A stretch of 64,000 nt of DNA from JAJYSO01 sp964451785 (GTDB lineage: Bacteria; Bacteroidota; Bacteroidia; Flavobacteriales; Flavobacteriaceae). Made by a program: the position numbers and the translations under genes. The notes below the pieces were generated by a model. It made no database searches. It saw only the letters and a list, made by a program, of their open reading frames with translations, and was not told the origin of the DNA. The stretch is taken from NCBI GenBank assembly GCA_964451785.1, contig CAYVJG010000009.1:21934-85933 (forward strand). Reading direction: 5' to 3'. Shown here piece by piece: positions 62,901 through 64,000 of the stretch; the first letter of the stretch is position 1, and the number at the start of each line of letters is the position of its first letter.

Positions 62901-63981
62901 GCTAGCTGAAATTGTAGTAACGGTTAATGATTTATCTGTGCCAATACTTGACTTTAGTTATGACAATACGTGTTTAAATGCACAATCTAATCCAACGCCT
63001 GTTTTGACAACTGACTTTACAGAAGGAGGAACGTTTACTTCTGATGATTTGATCGTTGACCCTATTACAGGTGAAGTTGATTTGACCAATGCAACAGCAG
63101 GAACCTATCAGGTTACATATACCCTAGAAGCTGATTACTCTAATTGTATGGCTGAAGGTACTTATACAACAGAGTTTGAAATTTATCCGACTATTGTGCC
63201 TGATACAGACTTCTCATATTCTTCTTTAGAATATTGTATAACAAGTGTTAGTGAATTACCTATTATAGGACAAGACTTTACCGCTACTGGAACATTTACT
63301 GCTGAAGATGGTTTGGCAATTGACCCAATTACCGGTGAAATTAACTTTGAAGAAAGTACACCAGGTCAATATACCATTGAATACACTGTTGAAGCTGATT
63401 CAGCAATTTGTCAGGAGGCAGCTACATCAAGTTTCTCTATTACAGTTTATGGCGATTTAAATCTTACTATTTCTCAAGATTGTAGTCAAGGTGAGTTGAT
63501 TTTAACTGCGGAGTCTAATGATGCTGGTTTAGGTGACATCCAATACATTTGGAAAAATGAAGCAGGACAAGTGCTTGATGAGCATTCTAATGTGTTAAAT
63601 GTCAATGCATATTTAATGCAACATCAATCACAAAAATTACCATTGACATTTACTGTAAGTGTAGCGTATGGAGATTGTATGAGTACAGCGGCTTATCAAG
63701 TTGTTTCTAATCCATGTGGCTTTATTCCGCAAGGTATTTCTCCAAATCAAGATGGCGTAAATGATAATCTTGACTTGAGATATATGGATGTTCGCTCTCT
63801 TAAAGTGTATAACCGCTATGGCACTAAAGTTTACCACAAAAGTAATGGGTATACTGATGAGTGGCATGGCCAAAGTAGTAATGGTGATGCTTTGACAACA
63901 GGAACGTACTATTACATTCTTGAAAAACAAGATGGTTCAGTGGTCAAAGGTTGGATTTATATCAACCAAGCTGTCAATTAA
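56905..63981 (+). CDS. Giant adhesin-like protein with FN3 repeats and T9SS type B sorting domain
   Basis: This 2358-residue protein has a long signal region ending near PSSYAQ. A jelly-roll domain of cleaved-adhesin/choice-of-anchor J type follows (LSEDFESGIPATWDKI). Six fibronectin type III domains begin near Cys221, Cys468, Cys719, Cys972, Cys1234 and Cys1438, most alternating with further jelly-roll domains (APFYESFNDEDPDTQKFCWEIIDNNNDG). Further on are an Ig-like domain (STTYYVAYVNADGCQGPLAEIVVTVND) and two tandem ~87-residue repeats containing DPITGEV/DPITGEI. The C-terminal ~85 residues (GISPNQDGVNDNLDLRYMDV ... GWIYINQ) form the gliding-motility-associated T9SS type B signal. A cell-surface or secreted protein, probably adhesive. 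Confidence 0.93.
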   Translation: MKGNLPSKISFIKHNSPCFKQGLYAKKHLSSIWIFAVITCFAFITPSSYAQSLSEDFESGIPATWDKIHNSSANIDWEAVSGEGYQGSQAAKIAVSSDNVGAGNTGEYFLVTPQITIPENGVIRFYTKLGTGQNDNTEYQLRLSTANQPDINGFDIVLKTWTAAELNTDATSYEQKSIEIPSGISAGLNVYLAFVAVNPQTGSTSSGADWFIDDVEVIQGCEPVDIEDISIDNITPVGADISWTHPSTSTFEVAVVPVGDPAPISGVSVTTTAYTFTGLQAGTSYDAYIKSECSNGSGSSFVGPVTFTTAIMGTSCDFPIVIPDVFTQGDYLLQDNLSNYSNPNISYTTQGSGCLDPNINYLNGDKIFFKYTASADGLITLSQETAGFDPSNPLGNCYNSNTSILIYDSCSDVGNACLAATKTDYNHLTGQITNFVVTAGETYIFVMSSDLNPGSGICFDFTITGAQCAPPSDFSYDDLSQNSVVMSWGNPGGFADTWEYIALPAGTGPPTAAGTSTLTSTNNIVTGLDAGTAYDFYVRAICDGTPGAWSSAYSFTTQCSIFSTPYEELFTGATESAPADCWYTIDANEDGYGWTYLTDNATLPFFNPTSFDDYFVSPTIDLSGGQKRLRFTYSVLGGDVPVEILASSTGVGADNFTISIDPQTTYTETGWGVEVEKIIVLPTSLTGNLNFAFHVASSSAIQATRINIVDFIVENMPACSDPLEPAVSDITQTSAKFNWTPGFEETQWEVIIQDHDAPAPTETSTGTVVSDNPYTAEDLEPGHRYAFYVRAYCNDQDQSQWVGPVNFNTLCPIYEAPFYESFNDEDPDTQKFCWEIIDNNNDGFTFSSTAEDIKFLTPMFGGIQGFDDYVVSPAINVQGTKVLSFDYRTTGMFGAPGTFDIQVLMSTTDTDPESFEEIEPMFTIGNPNFETKYVPIEANGPVYIAFRIPPESLGASGTLTIDEVHINDGPGCIEPQHLTVESVLDGEATVSWDPGLVETEWDVVMQPAGTGLPVQNPETVTETTYTGTNLEPGTEYEVYVRARCGADDTSDWIGPVTFMTPCEAFTSPFQETFNYDSLSEDCWLIVDNNGDGETWNTSIGVFPYQGDQSAGMFTGQNGANDDWLISPQINITANQRLRFYYRAGSQYYIEDLQVWVSITGRNPEDFTAKLFDSNDYPDPYINSEEYLEKIINFPDTISGPIYVAFRVPQVQSDMMTRGQSLYIDNVNIEDVPDCPAPSNLSTSSISDTSVELTWEANGDEDSWEVVVLPEGSEPPAADVSGDNVYEATTNPFTVDGLDPSTAYDFYVRSNCSENGAWEGPLNVTTLCDLNNLCQFTFVLYSTFGYGAEGLDITQNNQVVQTLPFNGNEDGEEFTVLLCSGIQFSAYFNTIGTVASQYEQFWFEIKDFEGNVVYTSPDEGMQPKSTVYTGVSHCGEESCPMPTDLTVSESGEFSWTPGSAETQWEVAVQPVGNGTLPESGHIVDSPNYTPSAEDFVDPYAATYEYFVRAVCSDSDQSYWAGPYVFVRNDSEANSISLPINEGEDCEIAETAVSFSNAYSSDYSVDDQKDVWFDFVATSKVHVFEVNGFEGNFYISIGTEPYPDIQMTLYKVLDNGDLEEMVSSENNVIVASYDSELVVGDSYKIQLSLDNPDTNTRLFQLCTTSPDPCQMDAVNYGFERPALHYVHAINSIITQYVVPGWRQDFIGSGKDEIYLWNDIIAMGFAPYEGAQCVQLISDQPGNPAVGTPPGYEYDPNDPHGLYKDFNSSEITAFDYSFAYQARNPDDVTIQLFAGPPGGPYTLVTEKNAPVGEWATTSGTYQVPEGQTVTRFMFTQKYYGLGMLLDAANFTANNNILTADQAIGCAQDSILVEANGTGQWIASESNPGQVSIATPDSSTTSITGFVQPGTYTFTWKTRYCEDVVSFEYNGVGETPQVNSPVEYCLNETATALSAPELDGYTLMWFTNPEESGMTTAPTPNTSVAGSTTYYVAYVNADGCQGPLAEIVVTVNDLSVPILDFSYDNTCLNAQSNPTPVLTTDFTEGGTFTSDDLIVDPITGEVDLTNATAGTYQVTYTLEADYSNCMAEGTYTTEFEIYPTIVPDTDFSYSSLEYCITSVSELPIIGQDFTATGTFTAEDGLAIDPITGEINFEESTPGQYTIEYTVEADSAICQEAATSSFSITVYGDLNLTISQDCSQGELILTAESNDAGLGDIQYIWKNEAGQVLDEHSNVLNVNAYLMQHQSQKLPLTFTVSVAYGDCMSTAAYQVVSNPCGFIPQGISPNQDGVNDNLDLRYMDVRSLKVYNRYGTKVYHKSNGYTDEWHGQSSNGDALTTGTYYYILEKQDGSVVKGWIYINQAVN

Positions 63982-64000
63982 AATCTTTTAAGAGCCTTTA

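Noticed and set aside
56905..63981. Repeats in the giant gene as a possible CRISPR or DNA-level tandem repeat
   Set aside because: The repetition is at the protein-domain level (~250 residues) with diverged DNA; no short direct repeats with spacers were seen there or elsewhere.

Overview
The window is an AT-rich chromosomal segment of a Bacteroidota bacterium, most likely family Flavobacteriaceae. The indicators are TAnnTTTG-type -7 promoter boxes before many genes, a SusC/SusD pair, a type IX secretion (T9SS) plug protein, a giant T9SS type B substrate, a Na+-translocating NQR operon and malate:quinone oxidoreductase. No rRNA, tRNA, CRISPR array or intact insertion sequence was seen. Genus cannot be fixed from the sequence alone.

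Layout. 1-1860: 5' part of gpsA (truncated by the window edge) and recA with a strong terminator. 1861-2331: gene-free stretch with consecutive hairpins, possibly a decayed mobile or REP-like element. 2332-7574: envelope genes on the minus strand (PCMD protein, phosphoethanolamine-transferase-like enzyme, POTRA-less Omp85 barrel, lipid kinase). 7734-10129: a GGCT-fold protein, an FMN-binding exported protein with a four-TM partner, and a small beta-barrel. 10181-19394: housekeeping genes prmC, aspartate kinase, lysA, mqo, sucD and uvrA.

19516-27768 is the accessory island of most interest: a startless gene fragment, a divergent XRE regulator, a 63-residue peptide with a double-glycine leader, a lipoprotein gluzincin, a protein resembling the HEXXH peptide-modification family but reading HQGAH, a second exported gluzincin paralogue (HDLFH), a C39-peptidase ABC exporter and an HlyD-type adaptor. 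Together these look like a complete RiPP/bacteriocin-like production and export cluster with unusual maturation proteins. No recognisable immunity gene is present.

28123-34076: a minus-strand SusC-SusD-DUF1735/F5-8C lipoprotein operon, a glycan-uptake locus without a visible glycoside hydrolase. 34612-40461: LOG-family protein, a degenerate M1-peptidase-like protein with a probable barrel domain, aroQ, a Dph6-like PP-loop enzyme and a CDF metal transporter. 40464-47429 (minus): small membrane protein, alanine dehydrogenase, yidC, pyrG, DUF3820 and the T9SS plug protein. 47644-53666: complete nqrABCDEF with terminator. 53988-63981: a membrane-bound TPR/AraC regulator, a paralogue lacking the DNA-binding domain, and a 2358-residue adhesin-like T9SS type B substrate.

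Functional links: NQR sodium export, MQO and the flavinylated proteins belong to respiration. The T9SS plug relates to the secretion route used by the giant adhesin. The Omp85 barrel, phosphoethanolamine transferase, YidC and GpsA all serve envelope biogenesis.
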